Shown here in pieces: positions 1 through 6,059 of a stretch of DNA of 9,325 nucleotides (positions within the stretch are counted from its first letter, which is position 1; every line of letters starts with the position of its first letter). This DNA is from Actinomycetes bacterium (GTDB taxonomy: Bacteria; Actinomycetota; Actinomycetes; S36-B12). The stretch covers positions 1 to 9,325 of the forward strand of contig JAUHZW010000069.1 of NCBI GenBank assembly GCA_030425745.1, written 5' to 3'. The notes under the pieces were generated by a model that was not told where the DNA came from, searched no databases, and saw nothing but the letters and a program-made list of their open reading frames with translations. A program made the position numbers and the translations under genes.

Positions 1-582
1 GAGATCGGGGGCCGCCGAGCTCACCGCGGTGCGGCCACCGGTGACGCCCATGGTCGAGGCGGCGTAGAGGAACCCCGAGGTCACCGAGGCGACGCGGGCG
101 ATGCGTTCATCGGTGGACGACGGAGCGGCCAGGAAGATCCGGTCGAGGGAGTGGGCGGTGGTCGCCGCGATCCAGTCACCGGCCTCCTCCGGTGTGAGGT
201 CCGGGGTGATGACACCCCGTCCGCCGGCCTCGGCCATGCGGCGGGCGAACCGCTCGAGCCCGTACTGCTCAATGGGATTCCAGTAGGACATGACCAGGGG
301 CACCGCGCCTGTTGAGGCCACCTGCGCCACAGTGTCGAGGACGACATCGGTGGTGGTGCCCGCCGTCAGTGCCGCCGTGACGGCCGCCTGGATGTCCGGA
401 CCGTCCATCAGCGGATCTGAGTACGGCAGTCCCACCTCGACGATGTCGACGCCCCCCTGGACCATCGCGGCGATGAGGTCGACCGCACGCTCGGGCGTCG
501 GGAAACCCGCCGGCAGGTATCCGATGAGGGCGGCGCGATCCGCAGCGCGCGCCCGGGCGAAGGCATCGGCGAGCGTCGTCAT
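1..582 (-). CDS. trpA: Tryptophan synthase alpha chain (C-terminus cut by window edge)
   Basis: The alpha subunit cleaves indole-3-glycerol phosphate to indole and glyceraldehyde-3-phosphate and passes indole through a tunnel to TrpB. The window holds the first 194 residues of an expected ~265; the reading frame is open to the left edge. Visible family hallmarks are GYLPAGFP near residue 21, VEVGLPYSDPLMDGP at 48-62, the SYWNP motif near 119, and FLYAASTMGVTG near 171. The two catalytic acids of the family fall exactly at E49 and D60, the same numbers as in the Salmonella enzyme. The ATG at 582 overlaps the trpB stop as ATGA (579-582) and has no obvious Shine-Dalgarno sequence of its own, so translation is probably coupled to trpB. 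The truncation is only the window boundary; nothing suggests a pseudogene. Confidence 0.97.
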   Translation of the reverse strand, partial: MTTLADAFARARAADRAALIGYLPAGFPTPERAVDLIAAMVQGGVDIVEVGLPYSDPLMDGPDIQAAVTAALTAGTTTDVVLDTVAQVASTGAVPLVMSYWNPIEQYGLERFARRMAEAGGRGVITPDLTPEEAGDWIAATTAHSLDRIFLAAPSSTDERIARVASVTSGFLYAASTMGVTGGRTAVSSAAPDL

Positions 583-1814
583 GACCGGCTGCCGGGGACG
601 CGGCCGCGATCGTGACCGTCGAGATCCATCCCGAACCAGGCAGCGGCCGTCGCGACATCCTTGTCTCCGCGACCGGAGAGGTTCACCAGGATCACCCCCT
701 CCGGACCGAGTTCGCGGCCCAGCCGCATGGCACCGGCCAGAGCGTGGGCGGTCTCGATGGCCGGGATGATCCCCTCGGTACGGCACAGCGCCTCGAAGGC
801 GGCCATGGCCTCGGCATCGTCCACCGGCTCGTAGACCGCCCTGCCGGTGTCATGCAGCCACGAGTGCTCCGGCCCCACCCCGGGATAGTCGAGACCGGCG
901 GAGATCGAGTGGGACGGCAGCGTCTGGCCCCATTCGTCCTGCATCACGTAGGTGCGGGCGCCGTGCAGGACACCGGGGCTTCCGGCGGCGAACCGTGATG
1001 CGTGCCGCCCCGTGGCCACGCCCTCACCTCCCGCCTCATAGCCCCGCAGCTGCACCTCGGGATCATCGACGAAAGCGCTGAACAGCCCGATCGCGTTGGA
1101 GCCGCCCCCGACGCAGGCGACCGCGGCGTCAGGAAGGCGTCCTTCCGCCTCGAGGATCTGGGCACGCGCCTCGCGGCCGATCACCTCGTGGAAGTGCCGG
1201 ACCATCCGCGGGAAGGGCGCCGGACCGGTCACAGTGCCGAGGACGTAGTGCGTGCGATCGACCGTGGTGACCCAGTCGCGCATGGCCTCGTTGATGGCGT
1301 CCTTGAGCGTTCGACTGCCCGCGGTGACGGGGACCACCTCGGCGCCGAGCAGCCGCATGCGCGCGACATTCAGGGCCTGTCGACGAGTGTCCTCCTCGCC
1401 CATGTACACCGTGCACTCCAGGCCCATGAGGGCGGCAGCGGTGGCCGTGGCGACCCCGTGCTGCCCGGCGCCGGTCTCGGCGATCACCCGCTCCTTGCCC
1501 ATCCGCTTCGTGAGAAGCGCCTGGCCGAGGACGTTGTTGATCTTGTGCGAGCCGGTGTGGTTGAGGTCCTCACGCTTGAGGTACACGCGGGCGCCCCCGC
1601 ATTCCTCCGAGAAGCGGCGCGCGGGCGTCAGCGGACTCGGGCGCCCGGTGTAGTGGGCCTCGAGATCCGCCAGCTCAGCACCGAACGCCGGATCGGCAAG
1701 CGCAGCGGAGAAGGCGGAGTCCAGTTCGTCGAGCGCTGCGGTGAGCGCCTCCGGCACGAAGCGCCCCCCGTAAGGGCCGAAGTGCCAAGTGTCGGCAGTC
1801 GCCAGATCGGTCAT
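579..1814 (-). CDS. trpB: Tryptophan synthase beta chain
   Basis: This PLP enzyme condenses indole with L-serine to give tryptophan. The protein has 411 residues, full length for the TrpB1 family. The N-terminus carries FGPYGGRFVPE (12-22). The PLP-binding lysine is K91 in HTGSHKINN (86-94); the catalytic glutamate motif AETGAGQHG is at 112-120 (E113). The phosphate-binding loop GGGSNAIG is at 236-243, and SGRGDKD at 380-386 lies near the PLP pyridine ring. The ATG start at 1814 is 9 bp after the trpC stop and has a clear ribosome binding site, GAGGGGG at 1819-1825, four bases from the start codon. Its stop overlaps the trpA ATG. The C-terminal tail after about residue 395 is short, charged and not recognisable. 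All key residues are present, so it should be active. Confidence 0.98.
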   Translation of the reverse strand: MTDLATADTWHFGPYGGRFVPEALTAALDELDSAFSAALADPAFGAELADLEAHYTGRPSPLTPARRFSEECGGARVYLKREDLNHTGSHKINNVLGQALLTKRMGKERVIAETGAGQHGVATATAAALMGLECTVYMGEEDTRRQALNVARMRLLGAEVVPVTAGSRTLKDAINEAMRDWVTTVDRTHYVLGTVTGPAPFPRMVRHFHEVIGREARAQILEAEGRLPDAAVACVGGGSNAIGLFSAFVDDPEVQLRGYEAGGEGVATGRHASRFAAGSPGVLHGARTYVMQDEWGQTLPSHSISAGLDYPGVGPEHSWLHDTGRAVYEPVDDAEAMAAFEALCRTEGIIPAIETAHALAGAMRLGRELGPEGVILVNLSGRGDKDVATAAAWFGMDLDGHDRGRVPGSRS

Positions 1815-1823
1815 GTCGCCCCC

Positions 1824-2633
1824 TCAGCCACGGCCGTGACGGGTCGCCGGGTGGGCACCAGCCGTGACGAGATCGTGCACCGCCGCACGGGGATCCTGAC
1901 CGGTGACCAGGCTCTCCCCGACGAGCACGGCATCGGCACCGGCCTCGGCGTAGACGATGAGGTCGTGGGCGTCGCGGACACCTGATTCGGCGATCTTCAC
2001 CGCCGAGGCGGGGATCGATGGGGCGACCCGGGCGAACGTGCTGGTGTCGACCTCAAGGGTCTTGAGGTTGCGTGCATTCACACCGATCACGCTGGCGCCG
2101 GCCGCCACGGCTCGCGCGACCTCCGCCTCATCGTGAACCTCCACCAGCGGCGTGAGTCCGAGACTGCGGGCACGCTCGATGAGGCTGACGAGAGCCTCCT
2201 GCTCCAGGGCAGCGACGATGAGCAGGATGACGTCCGCACCGTAGGCGCGGGCCTCCCAGAGCTGGTAGCTGCTGACCACGAAGTCCTTGCGCAGCACCGG
2301 GATGTCGACGGCAGCTCGCACCGCGGCGAGGTCGGCCAGCGAGCCGCCGAACCGGCGCTGCTCGGTCAGCACGCTGATGCAGTGCGCTCCCCCGGCCTCG
2401 TACTCCACGGCCAGGGCGGCGGGATCGGGGATGTCAGCGAGGGTGCCCCTGCTGGGACTCGAGCGCTTGACCTCGGCGATGACGCAGACGTCCTCGCCGC
2501 CCAGGATCGCCTCGACGTCACGGGCGGGTGGCACGTGCGCCGCGCGCTCCTTGAGCTGCTCCAACGGGACCGCGGCCATCCGATCGGCCATGTCGGCGCG
2601 GACGCCGTCGAGGATGTCGTCCAGAACCGTCAC
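1824..2633 (-). CDS. trpC: Indole-3-glycerol-phosphate synthase
   Basis: TrpC closes the ring of carboxyphenylaminodeoxyribulose phosphate to make indole-3-glycerol phosphate, the substrate of TrpA. From the GTG at 2633 it has 269 residues, normal for a single-domain bacterial enzyme, with no TrpF domain fused. Hallmarks are IAEVKRSSPS at 52-61 (catalytic E54, K56), LRKDF at 114-118 (K116), LVEVH at 163-167, GVNARNL at 184-190, and the phosphate-binding IAESGV (214-219) and LVGESLV (237-243). The frame stays open upstream to a GTG at 2669, which would add 12 residues. I prefer 2633 because TVLDDILDGVR matches the usual actinobacterial N-terminus. Neither start has a good ribosome binding site. 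TACGCT lies 7 bases before the 2633 GTG, so a leaderless transcript from an internal promoter is possible. Confidence 0.96.
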   Translation of the reverse strand: MTVLDDILDGVRADMADRMAAVPLEQLKERAAHVPPARDVEAILGGEDVCVIAEVKRSSPSRGTLADIPDPAALAVEYEAGGAHCISVLTEQRRFGGSLADLAAVRAAVDIPVLRKDFVVSSYQLWEARAYGADVILLIVAALEQEALVSLIERARSLGLTPLVEVHDEAEVARAVAAGASVIGVNARNLKTLEVDTSTFARVAPSIPASAVKIAESGVRDAHDLIVYAEAGADAVLVGESLVTGQDPRAAVHDLVTAGAHPATRHGRG

Positions 2634-2640
2634 GCGATCA

Positions 2641-2646
2641 AGCGTA
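2641..2646 (-). promoter_or_regulatory. Possible -10 box of an internal promoter giving leaderless trpC mRNA
   Basis: On the minus strand TACGCT fits the actinobacterial -10 pattern TANNNT, and exactly seven bases separate it from the preferred trpC GTG at 2633. That is the spacing expected if transcription began on the G of the start codon, which would also explain why no Shine-Dalgarno sequence is seen. A convincing -35 box is not visible 16-19 bp upstream (the best is GTGCTG). The call is inference from spacing only; such hexamers arise often by chance. Confidence 0.25.
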
Positions 2647-2677
2647 GTGAAGCCGATGCGCGCCAGCACGGTCGGAT

Positions 2678-2697
2678 ACCCGCGGATGCCCGCGGGT
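2678..2697 (-). promoter_or_regulatory. GC-rich hairpin in the DUF2752-trpC gap
   Basis: ACCCGCGG at 2678-2685 pairs perfectly with CCGCGGGT at 2690-2697 around a four-base loop, giving an 8-bp stem. It lies 8 bases after the DUF2752 stop and about 45 bases before the trpC GTG. No T-run follows it on the minus strand, so it is not a standard intrinsic terminator. It could be an RNA processing or stability element, a weak pause site, or an operator, because both arms contain the palindrome CCGCGG. In 70% GC DNA short perfect stems also occur by chance. Confidence 0.35.
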
Positions 2698-2705
2698 TCC
2701 AGGAG

Positions 2706-3212
2706 CTAGCCGATGCCGGATCCGAGATACGGCACGAAGTTCCGCACCACACCGAAGGCCAGGGCGGCCACGAGCCCGACGACCAGCAGGATCGTCCGAC
2801 GACGCTGCTGCCCTGCGGTCACGGCGGGGGTGTAACCGGTCCAGGCACGCCTCACCCAGCCGAGCCACAGCACCAGGGTCAGAGGCACCAGGACCAGCAG
2901 CAGGATGTTGTGATCGAGGGCGCCGGCGACGTCGCCCCGGATGAGGTCGTGGGTGCCGCGGGTGAGTCCGCAGCCCGGGCAGTCGATGCCCAACAGGGCC
3001 AGACTCGGGCAGAGCGGGTAGTGGCCCGGCTCGTTCGGATCGACCGCCGCCACGTAGCCGAGAGCAGCGGCGCCCCCCGCCGTGGCGAGCCCGGGCGCGA
3101 GCATGCGACGCATCCGCGAGCGGGTGTCGTCGACCGCCGGCTGGACGATCCGGTCGTCACCCCTGGGAGCCGCCTCGGGCTCCACTGCGACGCGTTCGGT
3201 CTCCACGGACAT
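2706..3212 (-). CDS. DUF2752 family membrane protein
   Basis: A 168-residue protein recognised as DUF2752 from the cysteine signature: YPLCPS around C68, then GIDCPGCGLTRGTHDL at 75-90 (C78, C81), followed by RGDVAGALDHN and the C-terminal RNFVPYLGSG. Family function is unknown. Three hydrophobic stretches are visible, about 38-56, 102-120 and 140-156, so it is probably a small integral membrane protein. The first 35 residues are charged and likely cytoplasmic. The conserved CPxxxxxxxxxCPGC spacing could bind metal or form a thiol pair, but this is inference. The ATG at 3212 follows the kinase stop by 9 bp, which suggests cotranscription. In many actinobacteria a DUF2752 gene sits near the distal end of the trp cluster close to lgt; here it precedes trpC instead. 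Confidence 0.9.
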   Translation of the reverse strand: MSVETERVAVEPEAAPRGDDRIVQPAVDDTRSRMRRMLAPGLATAGGAAALGYVAAVDPNEPGHYPLCPSLALLGIDCPGCGLTRGTHDLIRGDVAGALDHNILLLVLVPLTLVLWLGWVRRAWTGYTPAVTAGQQRRRTILLVVGLVAALAFGVVRNFVPYLGSGIG

Positions 3213-3221
3213 GGTTCGACT

Positions 3222-4622
3222 CTACGACGGGACGAGCGGCAGCCGCACGGTGAACCGCGCACCGCCTTCCTGCGCCTCACCGACCTCGGCTCCGCCACCG
3301 AGGCCGCGGGCGAGGCGCCCCACGAGGGCGAGTCCGAGCCCGGTGCCGACCGGCCTGACCCCGCGATAGCGCTCGTGGAGGGCGCCCGGCTCGAAGGCGA
3401 CGGACCTGTCATCGTCGGTGAGGCCGGGGCCGGAGTCCCGAACCTCGACGACGGCCATCTCACCCTCTGTCCGGATGGCGAGGACCATGACGGAGTCCGG
3501 TGGAGACACCCGCAGCGCGTTCTCCGCGAGGTTGTCGATGATCTGGCGGACCCGGATCGGATCCGTGCGCACCACGAGAGGCGCGTCAGGCAGCTCCACG
3601 ATCGCGCGCAGGCCCTCGCGCTCCGCACGATCGCGCCACACAGCACCGGCGTCGGCCCCGAGCTCGGTCAGATCCACCTCGACCGGTGCGATGTGGAAGT
3701 CCACCGCCCCCAGACGCGCCAGATCGAGCAGGTCCGTGACCAGGCGGTCCAGCCGGGCCGCCTCGAGCGCGACGGTGGTGCCTGTCCGCTCGACGTCGTC
3801 GCCCGCGATGACGCCATCGGCGAGTGCCTCGGCGTAGCCCTTGACGGCCGTCAGTGGGGTCCGCAGTTCGTGCGACACGGAGAGCAGGAACTCCCGTTGA
3901 CGCCCTTCGGAGGTGACCAGAGCGGTGTTGAGGCGGTTCAGGCTCTCGGCGATGTCGGCGATCTCGATGGGTCCCTCGGGCACGAGAGTGACCTCGCGGG
4001 AGCCGGTTGCCATCTCGTTCGCGGCATCACGGGCCGCGCGCAGTGGGCGGATGAGGCGGCGGGCTGCCCAGTAGCCGATCGGCATGGCGATGAGCAGGCC
4101 CACGATCAGGCCGATCGCGAGTCTCCGCAGCGCATCGATGGCCTGCACCCCCACGACCGTCAGGGGCTGCTCGAGGATCACTGCTCCGCCGGCATCGAGG
4201 GGCCGTCCCTCGATGAGGATGGGACCGTCTGCGGTCTCGCCCTCTGCGGACACCGACTGGCCGGACAGCACGGCGACGAGCACCTCGTCCGAGACACCGG
4301 GAGGGGCACCGCCACCCGGTGCGATGAGGTAACCGGTGATCTGCTCCGCCTGCAGTGCAGCGATGAGCGGACGCGGCAGGGGCTCCTCGCGGCGTCGGCC
4401 GGTGTCGCCTCGGTCCAGCGCAGTCTTCGTGACGTCGGCGAGACGGACGAGGTCGCCGCGGGTCTGCTGCTCCGCGGCATTGCGCACGAGGGGGTAGGCG
4501 GCGAGGCCCGCGATCACGGCGGTGATCGCGGCGATGGCGGACACCAGCAGCACAGTGCGCGTCACCAGGCTGATGCGACCCCCGGGAGCGTGGTGCACCC
4601 CTGCATGGGTGTCGCTGGTCAT
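3222..4622 (-). CDS. Sensor histidine kinase (HAMP, HisKA, HATPase_c)
   Basis: A membrane sensor kinase of 466 residues, partner of the response regulator just upstream. Order of parts: cytoplasmic start (1-19), transmembrane segment 20-44, extracytoplasmic region of about 120 residues (45-165) with no domain I recognise, second transmembrane segment about 166-186, and HAMP linker about 187-238. The HisKA dimerisation helix has SVSHELRTPLT, with phospho-accepting H251. The ATPase domain has the N-box NLAENALR (364-371), G1 box DSGPGL (396-401) and G2 box GTGLGLAL (427-434). All catalytic motifs are intact. The F-box region reads FEPGALHERYRG rather than the common FERFYR form. Its ATG overlaps the regulator stop as ATGA (4619-4622). 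The stimulus cannot be read from sequence; a link to tryptophan is suggested only by position. Confidence 0.95.
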   Translation of the reverse strand: MTSDTHAGVHHAPGGRISLVTRTVLLVSAIAAITAVIAGLAAYPLVRNAAEQQTRGDLVRLADVTKTALDRGDTGRRREEPLPRPLIAALQAEQITGYLIAPGGGAPPGVSDEVLVAVLSGQSVSAEGETADGPILIEGRPLDAGGAVILEQPLTVVGVQAIDALRRLAIGLIVGLLIAMPIGYWAARRLIRPLRAARDAANEMATGSREVTLVPEGPIEIADIAESLNRLNTALVTSEGRQREFLLSVSHELRTPLTAVKGYAEALADGVIAGDDVERTGTTVALEAARLDRLVTDLLDLARLGAVDFHIAPVEVDLTELGADAGAVWRDRAEREGLRAIVELPDAPLVVRTDPIRVRQIIDNLAENALRVSPPDSVMVLAIRTEGEMAVVEVRDSGPGLTDDDRSVAFEPGALHERYRGVRPVGTGLGLALVGRLARGLGGGAEVGEAQEGGARFTVRLPLVPS

Positions 4623-5317
4623 GGCGCGTCCGGCGCCTCGGCGGAGTAGCCGACCCCCCGGACGGTGCGGATGGGGCTGGCGTCGCCCAGCTTCCCTCGG
4701 ACCTGAGCGACATGGACGTCCACCGTGCGGGTCCCGACGACCGCGGCATAGCCCCAGACCTCGGACAGCAGGTGCTCCCGCGTGTACACGCGGCCGGGGT
4801 GCTCCATCAGATGCGCCAGGAGGTCGAACTCGGTTGCGGTCAGCGCGACCGGATCGCCGTCCACGGTCACCCGGCGGGTCACGAGATCGACCTGGACAGG
4901 GCCCAGGACCAGAGGTGCCTCGTCGGGCGCGATGAGCGACGCACGGCGGACGACCGACTTGACCCGGGCCACCACCTCGCGCGGACTGAACGGCTTGGTG
5001 ATGTAGTCGTCGGCCCCGAGTTCGAGGCCGAGGACGCGGTCGACCTCATCGTCGCGCGCGGTGCAGAACAGGATGGGCACCCAGTTGCCCTCGGCCCGAA
5101 GCTGTCGGCAGACCTCGGTGCCGTCGAGGATCGGCAGGCCGACGTCGAGGACGATCGCCGACGGGTGCATGCTGCGTGCCGCGACCAGGGCGGACTGGCC
5201 GTCCTCAGCCACGTGCACCCCGAACCCCTCGCGGCTCAGGTACAGGCGCAGGAGGTCGGAGATGGCGCGCTCATCCTCAACGATGAGGACGAGTCCGCGG
5301 TTGGTGTCAGCGCTCAC
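4619..5317 (-). CDS. OmpR/PhoB family response regulator
   Basis: A DNA-binding response regulator of 232 residues. The receiver domain spans about 8-123: acidic pocket VEDE (13-16), phospho-acceptor D58 in IVLDVGLP, T86 in FCTARDD, and K108 in ITKPFSP. The C-terminal winged-helix domain (about 135-226) has LTATEFDLLAHL (159-170), the recognition region RTVDVHVAQVRGKLG (197-211) and the wing IRTVRGVGYS (216-225), typical of OmpR/PhoB. The start is the GTG at 5317; no strong ribosome binding site precedes it. It is the first gene after a 90-bp gap and overlaps the kinase gene by ATGA, so the pair forms a standard two-component system. It may activate or repress its own promoter and possibly downstream trpCBA; the period-11 pentamers at 5361-5387 are a candidate site. 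Confidence 0.96.
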   Translation of the reverse strand: MSADTNRGLVLIVEDERAISDLLRLYLSREGFGVHVAEDGQSALVAARSMHPSAIVLDVGLPILDGTEVCRQLRAEGNWVPILFCTARDDEVDRVLGLELGADDYITKPFSPREVVARVKSVVRRASLIAPDEAPLVLGPVQVDLVTRRVTVDGDPVALTATEFDLLAHLMEHPGRVYTREHLLSEVWGYAAVVGTRTVDVHVAQVRGKLGDASPIRTVRGVGYSAEAPDAP

Positions 5318-5407
5318 GGCTCAAGGGTGGCAGAGATCCACGCCGATGGGGCGCGGCAGAGTGCGCGTGGCGTGCGAGGGACGTCAGGATCGCGTAAGAG
5401 CGGCCGG
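5318..5407 (-). promoter_or_regulatory. 90-bp gap, probable promoter region of the two-component genes
   Basis: This is the longest non-coding stretch in the window and separates the hisI-trpE membrane-protein block from the response regulator. At its upstream edge, overlapping the HGxxPAAW stop codon, CGGCC (5401-5405) and GGCCG (5411-5415) can form a 5-bp stem, too weak to call a terminator. No good -35/-10 pair is visible. CACCCT, ending six bases before the GTG, shares only the conserved A and final T of TANNNT. No leader peptide with tryptophan codons is present, so classical attenuation is not supported here. Confidence 0.4.
5361..5387 (-). repeat. Pentamers at 11-bp period, candidate OmpR-type operator
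   Basis: On the minus strand CTGAC (5383-5387), CGCAC (5372-5376) and CGCAC (5361-5365) start exactly 11 bp apart. OmpR/PhoB regulators typically bind tandem direct repeats with an 11-bp period, so this lies in the expected place for autoregulation, about 45-70 bp before the regulator GTG. Two copies are identical and the third matches at three of five positions. The motif is short and GC-rich, so chance is a serious alternative. Confidence 0.25.
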
Positions 5408-5635
5408 TCAGGCCGACTTCTTGCCGTAGCCCATGGCGGCAAGGACCTTGCCGGCGATGCCGCCGACGACGACCAGCCCCGCGGACACCCAGAACAGCGG
5501 CCAGTTTCCGATCATGACCGCAGCCGTGCCGAGGATGAACGCGATGGTGATGATGACGACGGCCGTCCAGGCGGCCGGGGTGGACCCGTGGTCGTCGTGG
5601 TGCTCCTGCGCGTCGGTCGCGTGCTGCTGCGTCAT
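5408..5635 (-). CDS. HGxxPAAW family small membrane protein
   Basis: A 75-residue protein with the diagnostic HGSTPAAW at 16-23, the signature of a small actinobacterial family of unknown function often found beside trpE and the Trp-associated membrane protein. The N-terminus is polar and rich in histidine (H5, H12, H13, H16). Two hydrophobic segments follow, about 24-43 and 46-64, and the tail is basic (GYGKKSA). I chose the ATG at 5635 because it places the motif near the N-terminus as in the family; a longer open frame upstream overlaps the preceding gene and is a shadow. It starts 4 bp after that gene's stop, without a clear ribosome binding site, so it is probably translated by coupling. 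The clustered histidines could bind metal, but that is speculation. Confidence 0.88.
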   Translation of the reverse strand: MTQQHATDAQEHHDDHGSTPAAWTAVVIITIAFILGTAAVMIGNWPLFWVSAGLVVVGGIAGKVLAAMGYGKKSA

Positions 5636-5639
5636 GGCG

Positions 5640-6059
5640 TCATTCAACCAGATCGTCAGTCGGGTCCTGCCCCCGATCCAGCGCATCCCAGGCCGCGCGG
5701 CGGGACGTCGTGGTGGTGGTCGGACCGGAGGAGCGGTCGTAGCGCTGACCCATCGCCGGCCAGTCTCGGCCGCGGACCATCGCCCACGCTGACACCGCAG
5801 CGAGGAGCAGCCCACCGGACAACCCCACGACCGACGTGGATGCGCTGCCGGTGACCAGCAGCGAGATCCCTACCCCCACTGCTGCGAGGCCCGCGAGGAA
5901 CAGGATCGCGGCGGCGATGACTCGGCCCCATCCGCGCGTCGCGACGATGCCGAGCACCACCGCGACGGACAGCCACGGCAGGCCGTAGGCGACGATCGTG
6001 AGCACCACTCCGAGCGTCAGCAGGACCAGCGCCAGCACATAGGCGCGCACGGAGCTCAT
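5640..6059 (-). CDS. Trp biosynthesis-associated membrane protein (TIGR02234-like), compact
   Basis: A 139-residue membrane protein encoded directly after trpE. The best family evidence is the C-terminal block DWPAMGQRYDRS (99-110) followed by AAWDALDRGQDPT (122-134), characteristic of the Trp-operon-associated membrane family (TIGR02234), plus the central ATRGWGR (40-46). Its function is unknown. Hydrophobic stretches cover about 6-40, 47-70 and 77-95. From memory, family members are usually about 170-230 residues with four transmembrane helices and a periplasmic loop after the first; here the PW that normally precedes that loop (28-29) runs almost straight into the next helix, so the protein looks internally shortened. 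The ATG at 6059 overlaps the trpE stop as TGATG, which fixes the start and implies translational coupling. A threonine run (114-118) lies in the cytoplasmic tail. Confidence 0.88.
   Translation of the reverse strand: MSSVRAYVLALVLLTLGVVLTIVAYGLPWLSVAVVLGIVATRGWGRVIAAAILFLAGLAAVGVGISLLVTGSASTSVVGLSGGLLLAAVSAWAMVRGRDWPAMGQRYDRSSGPTTTTTSRRAAWDALDRGQDPTDDLVE

Noticed and set aside
1002..1985. A 327-codon plus-strand frame antisense to trpB and the end of trpC
   Set aside because: Both real genes show full catalytic motifs on the minus strand; the antisense product has no recognisable family and is a codon-bias shadow.
2133..4649. An 838-codon plus-strand open frame antisense to trpC, DUF2752 and the kinase gene
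   Set aside because: It runs across three well-supported genes and both intergenic gaps, its translation is low-complexity and rich in D, R, G, E and H with no domain, and such stop-free antisense frames are expected in very GC-rich coding DNA.
3222..5317. Horizontal transfer of the two-component system as a genomic island
   Set aside because: By eye its GC content and codon use look like the flanking trp genes, with no repeats, integrase, tRNA or insertion-sequence remnants at its borders; an older insertion or lineage-specific rearrangement remains possible.
5318..5407. Trp attenuator, T-box or leader peptide before the regulator, and likewise before trpC (2634-2705) or hisI (7984-8100)
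   Set aside because: No short frame with clustered Trp or His codons, no terminator with a T-run and no T-box-like sequence could be seen in any of the gaps.
5408..5815. A 135-residue version of the HGxxPAAW protein starting at 5815
   Set aside because: The extra N-terminal residues are an out-of-frame reading of the preceding gene, rich in Arg and Pro; the family motif sits near the N-terminus when the ATG at 5635 is used.
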